Origin: Lasiosphaeria ovina
Lineage: Eukaryota; Ascomycota; Sordariomycetes; Sordariales; Lasiosphaeriaceae
Direction: 5' to 3'
Assembly (NCBI GenBank): GCA_033439765.1
Contig: JAULSN010000001.1
Coordinates: 1,922,001-1,986,000, forward strand
DNA length: 64,000 bases
Part shown: positions 41,901 to 50,979 of the stretch, piece after piece
Layout of the letters: every line of letters begins with the position of its first letter
Numbering within the stretch: the first letter of the stretch is position 1
The notes under the pieces: generated by a model
What the model saw: the letters and a program-made list of their open reading frames with translations, nothing else
Told to the model about the DNA's origin: nothing
Databases searched by the model: none
Position numbers and translations under genes: made by a program

Positions 41901-43303
41901 CTCCAGGCTGCCGGCCTATTGAGGTCGCCGTGCTCGAGAATAGTGTCGAAATCTTCCAATTGCTTACTAGCCGAGGCTCGCCTTTGTCTGTTCCCGATCA
42001 CACCTCTTCTCTTCTTGGTGCCTTGGCCTCGCGCCCTCGATGGACACCCTCGGACTCTTCCGTCATTGCTGAGTATCTCCTGGATAAAACCGATGGCCCC
42101 TTTGATCCTCTCGACCAGCCGTCGCCACTGGCCTGGGCTATCGGCAGCGGTTACTATGACCTCGCCGATCTTCTTATCTCAAGAGGAGCTGGGCAGAGTT
42201 TGAACTGCCTTCATTCCCGAGCCGGCGGCGCGAGTGATATTTACTCGTTGCTAGGTCTTATGACGGAACAGCACAAGCCAGCGAACCTCCGAGGGGTCAA
42301 GTATCTAGCTGCCCTCCACAACCGCAAAGACAGCATGATAAGACTCTCACCTCTCGCTATCAGTTCGTTTAACGGGATAGGGATATCGGTCGTTCACACA
42401 CTCGCGGCCAATATGAGTGGAAAATGGAGCAGTCATGGCCAGATCTCCGCATCCATCCTGCAGAGCGTACTCGAGATGTTCCCTGACCCGCCAAGTCTCG
42501 GAGATCTGTACGTCCACCAAGGAGCGACAACTCCACTTGGCTTCGCAGTCATCACCGGGCACATGGAGGCGTTCAACCTGCTCATGGCGTCCGAGTACCG
42601 TCGAGGTTGGAACGAAACTATGTACATGTCGCAGGTAGATACCTCTGCACCACCGGCGGCGATGAAACCGCAGCAGCAGAAACAAGCGGACGGGGCGGCC
42701 GAATCCGACGGCGAAACTGGCATGACGGCCTCGCCATCACCAGCCAGCGAGGTGCCACCCAGCCTAGCCATAAATCTCGTCCATCTTGCTATCAGAGTTG
42801 CGGCCCAAGGTGTGGAGAAACTGCAGAGCCTGGATACTATCAGCCCCGACGATCTGGCCGCCCTGAAGCAGCGAGTCCACATGGCCAAAACCTTGTTCTG
42901 GCTCAGGCTGTCTGAGCTCTCAAGCTTCCCCGACCTCGACACGACGCCTCCACCCCGGGACGGCTTTGTCGTGTCGGATGGTTCCGAAACCTCGAAATGG
43001 ACGCCCGATGCTTTCGACTCTGCACTATCGTCACTCGCGCGCAAGTTGCGAGAAAGCAAGCTGCCGCATATTGACTACGACGCTGATGGCGCAGAGGATA
43101 TCGTTGATCTTTCGGTTCTCACCGAGGAGCATCCCACTCCCACCGACCGCCCTGATGGGCAAGGCATGGACGACAAAACCGCAATGCGCCACTTTCTCCA
43201 TGAATTACGCAGAGGCGGGAGCATATTTGGAGGGGACCCGAATATCAAGCGCATGAATGAGTTGTTTAACTCGAGAGGGTCTGCAGTGCTTGCGAGCTCG
43301 TGA
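38939..43303 (+). CDS. Protein kinase with Sel1-like and ankyrin repeats
   Basis: A single 4.4-kb exon encodes 1454 residues. The kinase domain (about 80-330) keeps the needed residues: RIGAGLSFIVHRA as glycine loop, Lys114 in VVIKTV, Glu132 in LLEIRALMH, HGDLKHENVLIF with Asp216, DFG at 243-245 in LADFGGTV, FPYEAPEI, and DAFSYGMLIWRCM. H-G-D in place of H-R-D is common in fungal kinases of this type. Residues 450-600 hold a Sel1-like stretch (SYLCGFGVLISPQKACYWLH). From about 700 come ankyrin repeats, among them HGLLHMAASFGRLDMLKNLY, DTPLVCACRSAWLDCVLYCL, TPLGRAVLMQSLPAVRVLLR, NIEIVEILLDLGHSVEG and SPLAWAIGSGYYDLADLLIS. The last 250 residues are low in structure. Kinase-ankyrin proteins act as sensors or scaffolds. 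Here its promoter is shared with a HeLo-pseudokinase that could be its partner or substrate. Confidence 0.9.
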   Translation: MSSLIYPSAFGAEDQTSTTADSTVTAESKAVVTPTPSSAPPTVQLTDGLAALLCHASFVGEGLRRYDGQQSTFSNPQHRGRIVQKSRIGAGLSFIVHRATLEASDGPGKTVVIKTVRDGQTRQGQWQDVLLEIRALMHKPIHYHPNIVRLLDIRWDSSTDTGSPFPALVQEFAAFGTLDKIQKNLRPLPFSIKQKLCYDVGRGLSIIHACGMVHGDLKHENVLIFANRYTEPSNQPFTAKLADFGGTVMDMSRDGTGTHRVRMHTFPYEAPEIGDNLSPDGVKKTDAFSYGMLIWRCMIDCKDIPSEIYFKTIGWEEGAVPTERHREKMRWLKISDGLLDAATHNLAAYFFSNHLPGHSFCLVTAALRYTLRGDPAHRALDRALARMRGLDAVEAHLYADIKDKANASILDDAEHERGLPGQQRIDLDRTGFMIGSMGDDYDAQINLPGFRPDLPHPPAMQFSFKPHSLKRFLDWGQQKQVVDEFEAASKFNGPPQDSGSSFVPSKASYFLFESYLCGFGVLISPQKACYWLHRAAEYSYRHSLSATTDILSHAWVCRVHEAFGVQNPDPEETQFKRYLYWGIERGFRHCIDEAKGLIETSNADDATKSEWNRLSRNAMASYRMGTSSTGMLLFRAPQLLGNWTVKHMEDPELLEAEIKKILGPSYDSCLRINAPAERPPDDPAISLRGEGQNRFDRIYVNKWGHGLLHMAASFGRLDMLKNLYGKYNCDLNLQAQRTRDTPLVCACRSAWLDCVLYCLEKGADPNGHEYTGDPPLHCISSFGSEGEMEEVVSKLVYAGADLEKSSDRKQGLYVADWDETLGLKVTPLGRAVLMQSLPAVRVLLRHGANPLEKRPEIAIWLSPIELAAILTLPDILEELLVALDRTNPEQDILDECAMLEMARVEKLAKFDVLSMQSRVIRCGAHYKDWLRRTMVILSARSQRLSKTSPTPAGRQRHPLGRQMCEEIRLGNIEIVEILLDLGHSVEGSPGCRPIEVAVLENSVEIFQLLTSRGSPLSVPDHTSSLLGALASRPRWTPSDSSVIAEYLLDKTDGPFDPLDQPSPLAWAIGSGYYDLADLLISRGAGQSLNCLHSRAGGASDIYSLLGLMTEQHKPANLRGVKYLAALHNRKDSMIRLSPLAISSFNGIGISVVHTLAANMSGKWSSHGQISASILQSVLEMFPDPPSLGDLYVHQGATTPLGFAVITGHMEAFNLLMASEYRRGWNETMYMSQVDTSAPPAAMKPQQQKQADGAAESDGETGMTASPSPASEVPPSLAINLVHLAIRVAAQGVEKLQSLDTISPDDLAALKQRVHMAKTLFWLRLSELSSFPDLDTTPPPRDGFVVSDGSETSKWTPDAFDSALSSLARKLRESKLPHIDYDADGAEDIVDLSVLTEEHPTPTDRPDGQGMDDKTAMRHFLHELRRGGSIFGGDPNIKRMNELFNSRGSAVLASS

Positions 43304-43688
43304 GGAACTGTCGTGGGATTGATTCTATTGATGTATGCTGGGAGAACAACACGGGTGCAATGTGCAAAAAGGCGTATTAGAGAGAGACAGAAGGAGGATT
43401 TTAAGAGCAGAAAAATGGGAATTCTGTGAGTTAATTAATTTATTGCCGCGCCCATGCAATGCCCCCAAGTGCCCTTCCCAATTTAGGCAAGGCAGGTTTC
43501 AACCCTTAAATGCTCAGAGCCTTGCGCAGACCGCGAACCGCCGTAATGACAAAGCCAGCAGACCCAAAAAGGCCTAGTTCCAACTAGTTCTAATTAGATC
43601 CATCACAACTGGCGTTTTACTCCGACCTGGCATTTATCCAAACCTGGAAGGCCGGGCAGGACTGAAACCCCAAAGGAAGGCAGACAAA
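43304..43688. other. Intergenic, kinase 3' region and HET promoter
   Basis: Nothing recognisable beyond AT-rich 3' sequence and the start region of the broken HET gene. Confidence 0.5.
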
Positions 43689-45197
43689 ATGCGGCTCCTC
43701 GACCACCAGGAAGCTGCGCATTGTGGAATTTGCCGACAACGCCATCCGGCCCATCCCTAGCTACTCGATCCTGTCGCACACATGGGGCGACCAGGAAATC
43801 ACATACCATGACATTGTGTCGCTCAGCAGCGGCAACCGCAACCTGTCGGCCGTCTTCAATCTCGACTCGGAGGTCAAGAGCAAGACGGGCTTCGCAAAGG
43901 TCAAGAATGCCGCCGCCCTGGCCGTTAAGGACGGCTTCGCCTACATGTGGATCGACACGTGCTGCATTGACAAGGCCTCGTCGGCCGAGCTCTCCGAAGC
44001 CATCAACTCCATGTACCGCTGGTATGAGGAGTCGGACCTGTGCTACGCCTACCTTTCCGAAGTCGGGCCAGGGAGGAGCTGCCCTCGGCCGCGAACTCGA
44101 CCTTTCGACGCAGCAGGTGGTTCACCCGCGGATGGACACTGCAGGAGCTGCTGGCCCCGAAAGAGGTCCGCTTCTTCGCATCAGACTGGTCTTATCTCGG
44201 CTCTCAGTCTCAGACGGCCTCGAAGTCGGCTCGTCCCAATATTCCCCCGTCTCCAAACAACATCAGCAAAAATCTCTTCACTGAAATAACCTCCATCGAT
44301 CAGCGGGTGCTCCAAGGCACCCTCGAGCCCCGCCAAGTCAGTGTCGCTGCCCGCATGAGTTGGGCAGCCTCGCGAGAGACCACCCGGCCGGAGGACATTG
44401 CCTACTGCTTGCTCGGCGTCTTCTCTGTCAATATGCCGCTGCTGCATGGGGAGGGCCGTCGCGCTTTTGTTCGGCTACAGGGAGCCATTCTTCGCGAGAC
44501 CGACGATCAGTCTATATTCGCTTGGAAGTCTCTCTCTAGAGACGCACCCAACCACCTCTTGGGACTGCTGGCAGACTCTCCAAATCTGCTCTAAACCGCC
44601 CGCAATATTCGCGCCCTGCCGCCGCTCTTGACGGTCGACAAGGTCCCCACCGTCATGTCTAGCTAGGGTCTCTAGGTCTAGCTCTTCCTCAAGCCTGTCG
44701 GCAAGACCCACTACCACAACATTCTCGACTGTTCAGTGCGGTCTTGGCTCGGGGCGGTAGAAAATATCCCGCCATTGTCCTCCAGCGCCTCTGGGGTAAT
44801 TAATCATTACACCCGCATTCGCTCAAACGTTCTTGTCATGGTCAAGTTACCGAGCTCAGAGAGCAGCGCGAGCGAGGCCAGGGGAAAGTACCAAGCCATC
44901 TACGTTCAGCGGCAGCCTATCTGGATATTGCCCGAGTTCTCATACGACGGAGTCTCCACCGGCGACGGAATCAGGTACCAGACGAGGGATCAGTATATGC
45001 TAGTCCATGTCTACCCGCCCGAGCGGTCGGACCCGTTGGCCATGGCTCTACAATCCGGCCGCAGCCGGCTGGGCATGGTAATGGGCGTTTTTGGATTCTC
45101 CATGCCGACCAGTTCGGGCGAGCAGCGAGTTGCCGTAATTGTCACACTGCGAAGCACCGATGCCGCCTACGAGGCAGATCACATTTTGGAGACATAG
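43689..45197 (+). pseudogene. Broken HET-domain gene with a run of TAG codons
   Basis: The start reads MRLLD, then a one-base insertion near 43707 shifts to RKLRIVEFADNAIRPIPSYS. The HET domain follows: SILSHTWGDQEITYHDIV, FAKVKNAAALAVKDGFAYMW, IDTCCIDKASSAELSEAINS, MYRWYEESDLCYAYLSEV. Near 44064 a base is missing, and the rest is one frame over: FTRGWTLQELLAPKEVRFF, SAARMSWAASR-type sequence, RPEDIAYCLLGVFSVNMPLL, HGEGRRAFVRLQ. In-frame stops follow at 44592 (TAA) and at 44664, 44673 and 44679 (all TAG). Beyond them the same frame continues to 45197 with clear coding content (FLKPVGKTHYHNILDC). The three TAG codons sit where Q-G-L-x-V-x-L would be expected, so three CAG to TAG changes within 18 bases are likely. 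This is the HET-E/D-like subtype with DTxCIDK and GWTLQELLAP. It cannot make a full product. Confidence 0.88.
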
Positions 45198-45205
45198 TAG
45201 GCTCA

Positions 45206-46835
45206 TTGACGTTGCAAGACATCTACAATGGAGTAGGAGGAACAGGCACAAACAGAAAAGAGCAAAGACTCCACGAGCTAGAGTGCGAGACAATTGTGCG
45301 GGAGGTGAGTCGCCGCGGCCGGCCTTGCCCCTCGGTCGAGGTTGTGAGAAAGAGCGAAGTTGAGGAGGACGCCAGTATCTCTTACGAGGTCGTGCCTGCA
45401 CCGAAACCTACTCGACGTATCGACTATAACGCCATTCCTGTGCTAGCGAAGCCTGTAATGCCGCAAACGCCAATATTGTGCCCTCGGGATCTCGACGAGA
45501 TCACCGCTACATTAGAGATTCTTCTACGGCCCGTCTCCATAACGGATCACCTGGTCTACCCTCAGCTCCGCGACACGCAGCCGCAGCACTATGATTTTAT
45601 TAGGCTTTGTTCCGATTATGGGGGCTTTGGGCAGAGCGAAACCCTTCTCTACGCTTTCCCCAAAGTCATGGAGCCGGCGGTACATCTTGTACCCGGCACA
45701 ACGTACGAGACTGAGAATCTCTATTCACTACTGTTAAAGTTCTGCGTTGATGGTGAATTAGACCAGCCAATTACCTATTACTCAAAGACAGCCAAGGTGG
45801 GACTCGACAAGAACACACTCGCATGAAAGGCTTTTACAACTGGCGCCCACTACACTTGGCAGCAGCCGCTGGTCAATATGCCGCAGTCGAACACCTAATA
45901 GAACAAAGGGCAGACATATTCAGCACGGCAGATGGCGGACTCACAGCTCTTCACATCGCGGCATTTATGGGCCACACGGCCATTGTCACCACTCTGCTGT
46001 CTCACATACCCGACCTTGGCACCGAAAAGCGCTTCTGATGGCACAGACCGAGGGCAGCATGGAGACGGCTCCTCATCTTGCTGCTGCCTCGCATTACTGC
46101 AGCGATGCCTTGCAGAATGCCCTGTACACGCGTGGAGAGAGAGTATACTGGACCGGGCTAGCAAACCTCCAAGGGGAGCGTCCGATCCACCGAGCTGCAG
46201 CCTCGCAACATCCGCAGGCGTTGAAGTGGTTTCTAAGTGTTGTACAACCGTGGAATTTGGATGATGAAGACCGCTTTGGCCGAACACCGCTCTGGCACGC
46301 GGGTGCAGTTGGATCCGTTGACGGTGTACGCAGGCTTGCCAGAGCCGGCGCCTCAGTCAACCACGCCGACATGTACGGGCGAACACCTCTTCACATTGTC
46401 GTTTGCGAGGGCCACGAAGATGTTGTCACCTGGCTGCTGCTCGAATACAAGGCGAATAGCTGGCGCGCCACAAAACAGGTCAGCCTAACGCCCGTCCATT
46501 TCGCTACCATGCTAGGACGAACAAGGTGTCTCCAGCTTCTGCTCAGTTGCGGCGCCCGCGTCAATGATCCCCTTCCGGAGCTCAAGGACCTGCTCCCGGT
46601 GAACCTCGTAGCGATGCATGGCCACGATCAAGGCGTAGCGGTCATCGTCGAACAGGACGAGAGCATGGGCCTCGCGAGGGGCTTCTTTACGTTTAATATC
46701 CACACCGTCCGGCAACCTCCACGGGTCCTCGTCCTGCAGTTCAATCAGTGGATCGACGGCCTGGATGTACGAGATGCGGGAGGTTGCCGAATACGGCACC
46801 ACATGCTTGAAGCCGTGATCAGCTGCGCCGACTGA
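45206..46835 (+). pseudogene. Ankyrin-repeat gene split over three frames
   Basis: Three long consecutive frames (45206-45826, 45823-46038, 46038-46835) together read as one protein. The first has an unrecognised domain (LCPRDLDEITATLEILLRPV, HYDFIRLCSDYGGFGQSETL). The second has two ankyrin repeats (WRPLHLAAAAGQYAAVEHLI, LTALHIAAFMGHTAIVTTLL). The third has four more, including GRTPLWHAGAVGSVDGVRRL, GRTPLHIVVCEGHEDVVTWL and TPVHFATMLGRTRCLQLLLS. Each frame begins on an ATG that overlaps the stop before it (ATGA, then TGATG). In a nuclear fungal gene this most likely means two small indels in one ankyrin gene rather than coupled translation. The first frame has no ATG at its start, so the gene may have been joined to the HET gene before it. 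Between indels the frames are clean, so decay is recent or the indels are assembly errors. Confidence 0.75.
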
Positions 46836-47165
46836 GCTTCCCGACGACACCATCATCTCCATGCTACTTGAAAATCCATACTTTCACCGCCAATAATTTA
46901 AATACACTCAGCCAATCAAAGCTCATGACCGCAAGTAGCAGCCCTGGAGTTGTTGGCTTTGAAGGGGCCGAGAGCAGAGACCCGCTTCGCCGTTTGTGAC
47001 CTCATTCGTCACGGGGCCGATGCGACTCGCTGCTTTGATTCTATGCCTATTACGGCTAGCGCTTAGATAATTGCCTCAGGCCCACAGAGACTACTTCATT
47101 CCCTTGCCATACTTTCGCCTCCAGCTTGGCAAACCATGACTCCCGAGCCCCGTCTTCCCGCAAAC
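46836..47165. other. Intergenic, Nudix promoter
   Basis: 330 bases with no gene. AT-rich around 46880-46920. CCAAT (46911-46915) may serve the Nudix gene. Confidence 0.45.
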
Positions 47166-48183
47166 ATGGCAACAACATACACAAACCTTGACCTGGTCAA
47201 GCAATGCGACAAGTAAGGATTCTTTTGCGGTCGAATCAATTTTAATTGCAGCATCCTGACTCTATCAATATGCAAGATTTCCGTATGCCCAGACGGAGCC
47301 CGAGACCTACGCCCGCGAGGTCTCGGCATTCTATAAATTCTACGTGCAAGGCTGTAGCTCTGTGCTAGGCTTCATGCTTCCCTCCATTGTCCAGGACGTC
47401 CAGTGGTCCAGCGCCTGGAAGGTGGACCACCAGCGCAAGACGGTGCTGCTCTGCGGCGCAACCCTCCGCGAGAGGGACGAGAACATGGCCCAGACCCTTG
47501 CTGCCGAACGCCAGCGGTCTCACTTCAAGGTCCTCACGGGCTGGCGCGACGAGCTCTACCCGGTCTACGGGCCGGACCACGACGTCCTCGTCAACGTCGA
47601 ACGCGCCGCCAGCCCCCTGTTCGGCGTCGTGACGTACGGGGTCCAGATGACGGCGTACGTCAAGACGGACTCGGGGTTCCAGGTGTGGGTGCCGCGCCGC
47701 GCCGCGACCAAGCAGACGTACCCGGGCATGCTTGACAACACGGTCGGCGGGGGCATCTCGAGCGGCGACGCGCCCTTCGCTAGCGTCGTGCGCGAGGCCG
47801 TTGAGGAGGCCTCGTTCCCGGCTGACTACGTCGCGCGGAACGCCCGCTGCTGCGGCTTCGTCAGCTACTTCGACGTGCGCGACCAGCGCGCCGCCCCCGG
47901 CACCGAGACCGGCCTGCTGCAGCCCGAGTGCATGTACGTCTACGACCTCGAGGTCCCGCCCGACTTTGTGCCGCGGCCCAACGACAACGAGGCCGAGGAC
48001 TTCCGCCTACTAGGCCTGCCAGAGCTGCGCGCCGCGCTGCGGAACGGTGAGTTCAAGACCAACTGCGCGCTCGTGCTGGTCGATTTCTTCGTCCGCCACG
48101 GTATCGTCACCCCGGAGGCGGAGAGGGATTATGTCGAGATTGTCGCGAGGCTTCACCGGCGGCTGGAGTTTCCTTGTGCTTGA
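47166..48183 (+). CDS. Nudix hydrolase with DUF4743 N-terminal domain
   Basis: Two exons (47166-47212 and 47277-48183) give 317 residues. The first exon encodes MATTYTNLDLVKQCDK. The 64-nt intron has branch CTGAC and acceptor AAG. The second starts FPYAQTEPETYAREVSAFYK, matching the DUF4743 leader of fungal Nudix proteins related to the Nudix part of yeast Tnr3 and plant NUDT20/24. The Nudix part has FKVLTGWRDELYPVYGPD, ASPLFGVVTYGVQMTAYV, WVPRRAATKQTYPGMLDNTV and the box GGGISSGDAPFASVVREAVE followed by EAS. The R-E-x-x-E-E metal-binding core is intact, but the first glutamate of the box is alanine and the late glycine is serine, as partly seen in relatives. Likely acts on damaged thiamine diphosphate or a similar nucleotide-like diphosphate; this is inference. 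Coding GC is much higher than in the broken genes on either side. Confidence 0.87.
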
Positions 48184-49586
48184 TCGTTTGTTGTTGTTGA
48201 CGTTGTTGCAATGACGTTGGCCAAGGCTCTAGCGGTGAGTGTCGGGGGGGTGAGAAGCGGAGGCTGGGCGGGGAGCTGATAATTGTATTGCTTGCCAGAA
48301 GGATTGCAGCTATCTAGCCACGCTGGAACATATATATGAGAAGGTGATGATGATCTTGACCGTGGATCGCAGATCCAACTGCCTCAGATCAGGCCCCTGC
48401 GTGGGCCTGCCTATGGAAAGCGTGTGCGTGAGGGAAAGAGGAAGCCAACCGGACTTATGTGCCAGGCATGATGTGCCGCTACCTTTCTTGGGCGAGTACC
48501 AAGGGTTTCAACCAATCAAGTTTGTGTCCAGTGTAAAACCGAGGAATGGAATACCTAGGTAGGTACCGCTATTCTGCCCCAAATTACTGCCGAGAAATAA
48601 GTCTCAATGACTGCCTACCCAAAGGCTAACGAACCAAGCTAATCGACTCTCAGGGGCTGGAGTGTAACCCTCGAGCTACCTTACCGACCTTACCTTAATG
48701 GAATAGCGATAGGCGCGGTTGTGTGGCTAATTACTGGGTTGGCGTTATAACTATCAGACGGCGGCGGGATGGGCTTGTTGGAGGGCGCCGCTGTTGGAGC
48801 CGATGGCGAGACCGCGGGCACGGATTACTGTGCACTTGCAGAATGAGAAGGATGGGATGATGGTGGTTATGGCTAATTACTTTCAAGGCCGAACAAGCAC
48901 TCCTAAAAATAGACGTCCCACTTGGGTTGGGTTGGCTTGCCTCGTCCTCTTGGTCTGTTTGTGTTTCCACGATTACTCAACCTAATCCCGTCTCCTACCG
49001 GCCAGAGTCGAGGATGTGCCAGACTCCGTGACCCAACTAACGGCAACCTGCACCTGGTTCACTCAGGAATGGTCCATGTAACATCCATGGTCTGGATCAT
49101 GGGCCTCGCCGTGTCTCAGATTCCCGACGCCTCTCTCCCCGCCGCTCAGTCGTGGGCTCGGATGGCTCCTCAGGACACCTTGTTGGGACAGATTTGCTTC
49201 TAAGTCCCAGAAATAGATCAAGGTGGATATGGAGTCTAATTCACTAGGTAGTTGGTCGGCGCCGGGAGACGAGGGGCGTGGCTCGTTCGTGTTCATGGTT
49301 GTGAATGGGATCTCACAGAGAGTCTTCGTTGGTTCCGATATGCCTCCTTTCTGACGGCTCTCCCTGGCTGCCGCGAGTCTGTGACCAGCTATAAAGGTCG
49401 ATCGAGTCTTGCCTCTAGATAGATTTCAAACTCTTCATCTCAGACTCATCACCTGCTGCTCATAATCTGCTAATTTCGCTTTCGCCAATTATTCATTGTC
49501 TCTTCATTCCGTCTCCATCTACATCTCTAACTGTATCCTGCATTCCTCAAGATTATATACTAAACTAGTCGGTTCCCTGCTCCACC
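48184..49586. other. Intergenic with TATA box for the DUF2235 remnant
   Basis: 1.4 kb without a supported gene. CTAGGTAGGTACC lies at 48556-48568. TATAAA at 49390-49395, 190 bp before the ATG, followed by a pyrimidine-rich leader, is a good promoter for the pseudogene to the right. Confidence 0.45.
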
Positions 49587-50486
49587 ATGTCTACTTCTGC
49601 CTCCTAACTGCCCGCACTCGAAAAGGATGTTTTCGCGCTAAGCTCGCACGGATCCTACTTCATCGTTGACGAAGAGGGACTACTGAGTGTGCCCGCCAAT
49701 GTCTACAAACTTGACATCGAGGGAGAGAAAACAAGACATATTATTTGCATCGACGCAACTGGTAACAACCAGATAGAGGACGCAGACCTAGAGAACCTGA
49801 GAAATGTGGCCCGAATTTCCAACATCTTTACGCCCAGGTCGGGGTAAAGCCGGAAAAGGTCCTGTTAGCCGACAGTAAATCGAAAACGGTTATCCCCGAG
49901 ACGATTATTCCCACCTCGACGTCCAAGGGGCCCAAGTTTGTGCAGCGGGTTGTATACCAGCCGGGTCTCGGGGCCGACGGCAGGAACCATAGGGCTCTGG
50001 ATTTGATTGCTGCCTCGCATTTCGACTCAACACTGATGACCCTGTACCGGTATATATGCACGGTCTGGAGGGAGGGAGATGAGTTGTACTTCTTTGGATT
50101 CTCACGCGGTGCCTACATGGCGCGTGTTCTCGCCTCATTTGTGCACGACGTGGGCGTCTATGACCGGAGAAAGACGAAGCGCACCGACTTCAACGAGACG
50201 AAGACCGAGACCGACCAGGGGGAAAACGAAGGCTGAGACAGGCTGGACATCATTATTGACGAGCTCTGTGAGGCGTAGACCAAAAAAGCCAGCATCAAAG
50301 GCGAGGCCTCGGACTGCAAAACGCACACTCCATATTTGGAACCCGTCCAAGGTCCACATCCCCTTCATCGGCGTATTTGACACTGTGGCGTCACTCGGCA
50401 AGCGCGAAGGAATCGTCAAAACACCTACTTTTGACGATTTTGACGGCTTCAACGTTGTTGACCCGGGCGGCCGGGCTGCATGGTAA
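49587..50486 (+). pseudogene. Broken DUF2235 alpha/beta-hydrolase gene
   Basis: The frame starts ATG at 49587 but meets TAA at codon 7 (49605-49607, where CAA would fit). It then continues cleanly: LPALEKDVFALSSHGSYFIV, KTRHIICIDATGNNQIED. The last is the DUF2235 opening motif, usually x-x-x-D-G-T-G-N, here D-A-T-G-N. After NVARISN near 49822 two extra bases shift the frame to LYAQVGVKPEKVLLADSK, FVQRVVYQPGLGADGRNH, and WREGDELYFFGFSRGAYMAR, the nucleophile elbow G-F-S-R-G-A of the family. A further shift after GVYDRRK leads to KVHIPFIGVFDTVASLGKRE, the D-T-V-x-S-x-G motif, and the sequence then ends without the C-terminal half. DUF2235 proteins are lipase-like hydrolases also found as bacterial type VI effectors. 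This copy is truncated and dead. Confidence 0.82.
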
Positions 50487-50622
50487 GCGTATGGGCGGCG
50501 AGATGGTAATTCAAGATTCTACCGGCTTAAATTAGGCTCTGAGTATCACAACTGCCAACAGGTGTCAGGAGTGCAAAGTAGGGTGTCCTGATTTTTGGAT
50601 TGGGTGCCCAGATCACAACCCT

Positions 50623-50949
50623 TCATAAAAGCAAAATCATCACGCATAGCCTAAGAGTCACCAGATGGCCCCAACGAATTACCAGATTGACACCGAACAG
50701 AACAGCCGAGATACCCATGTTGTCGGCAAAGAGACGCCCAGCCACGTTGTAGAGAAAGAAAGTTAAAAAGTCGCCTCTCCGCCCCTTCAGGGCCAGTGCT
50801 GCTCCGTAGAGCCTTGTGTGATGGGACCCCCAAAGAAAAGAGAACCCGACGGTCAAGCCGCCAACCCAAAGCCACCAGCTCGAACATTCGATAGCGAAGT
50901 TAAACCGGTTGCCGACGTTGGCCCATCCACGCCACCTCTCTGACTGCAC
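50623..50949 (-). pseudogene. Possible fragment of a membrane protein
   Basis: A minus-strand frame of 108 codons without a starting ATG reads FNFAIECSSWWLWVGGLTVG, RGDFLTFFLYNVAGRLFADN and GVNLVIRWGHLVTLRLCVM. It looks like two or three membrane helices. I recognise no family. It lies between a dead gene and a cysteine-rich gene and may be a fragment or a chance frame. Confidence 0.3.
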
Positions 50950-50979
50950 CCCCTTTCCCTCGTCATCTCTTGGCCGGCC

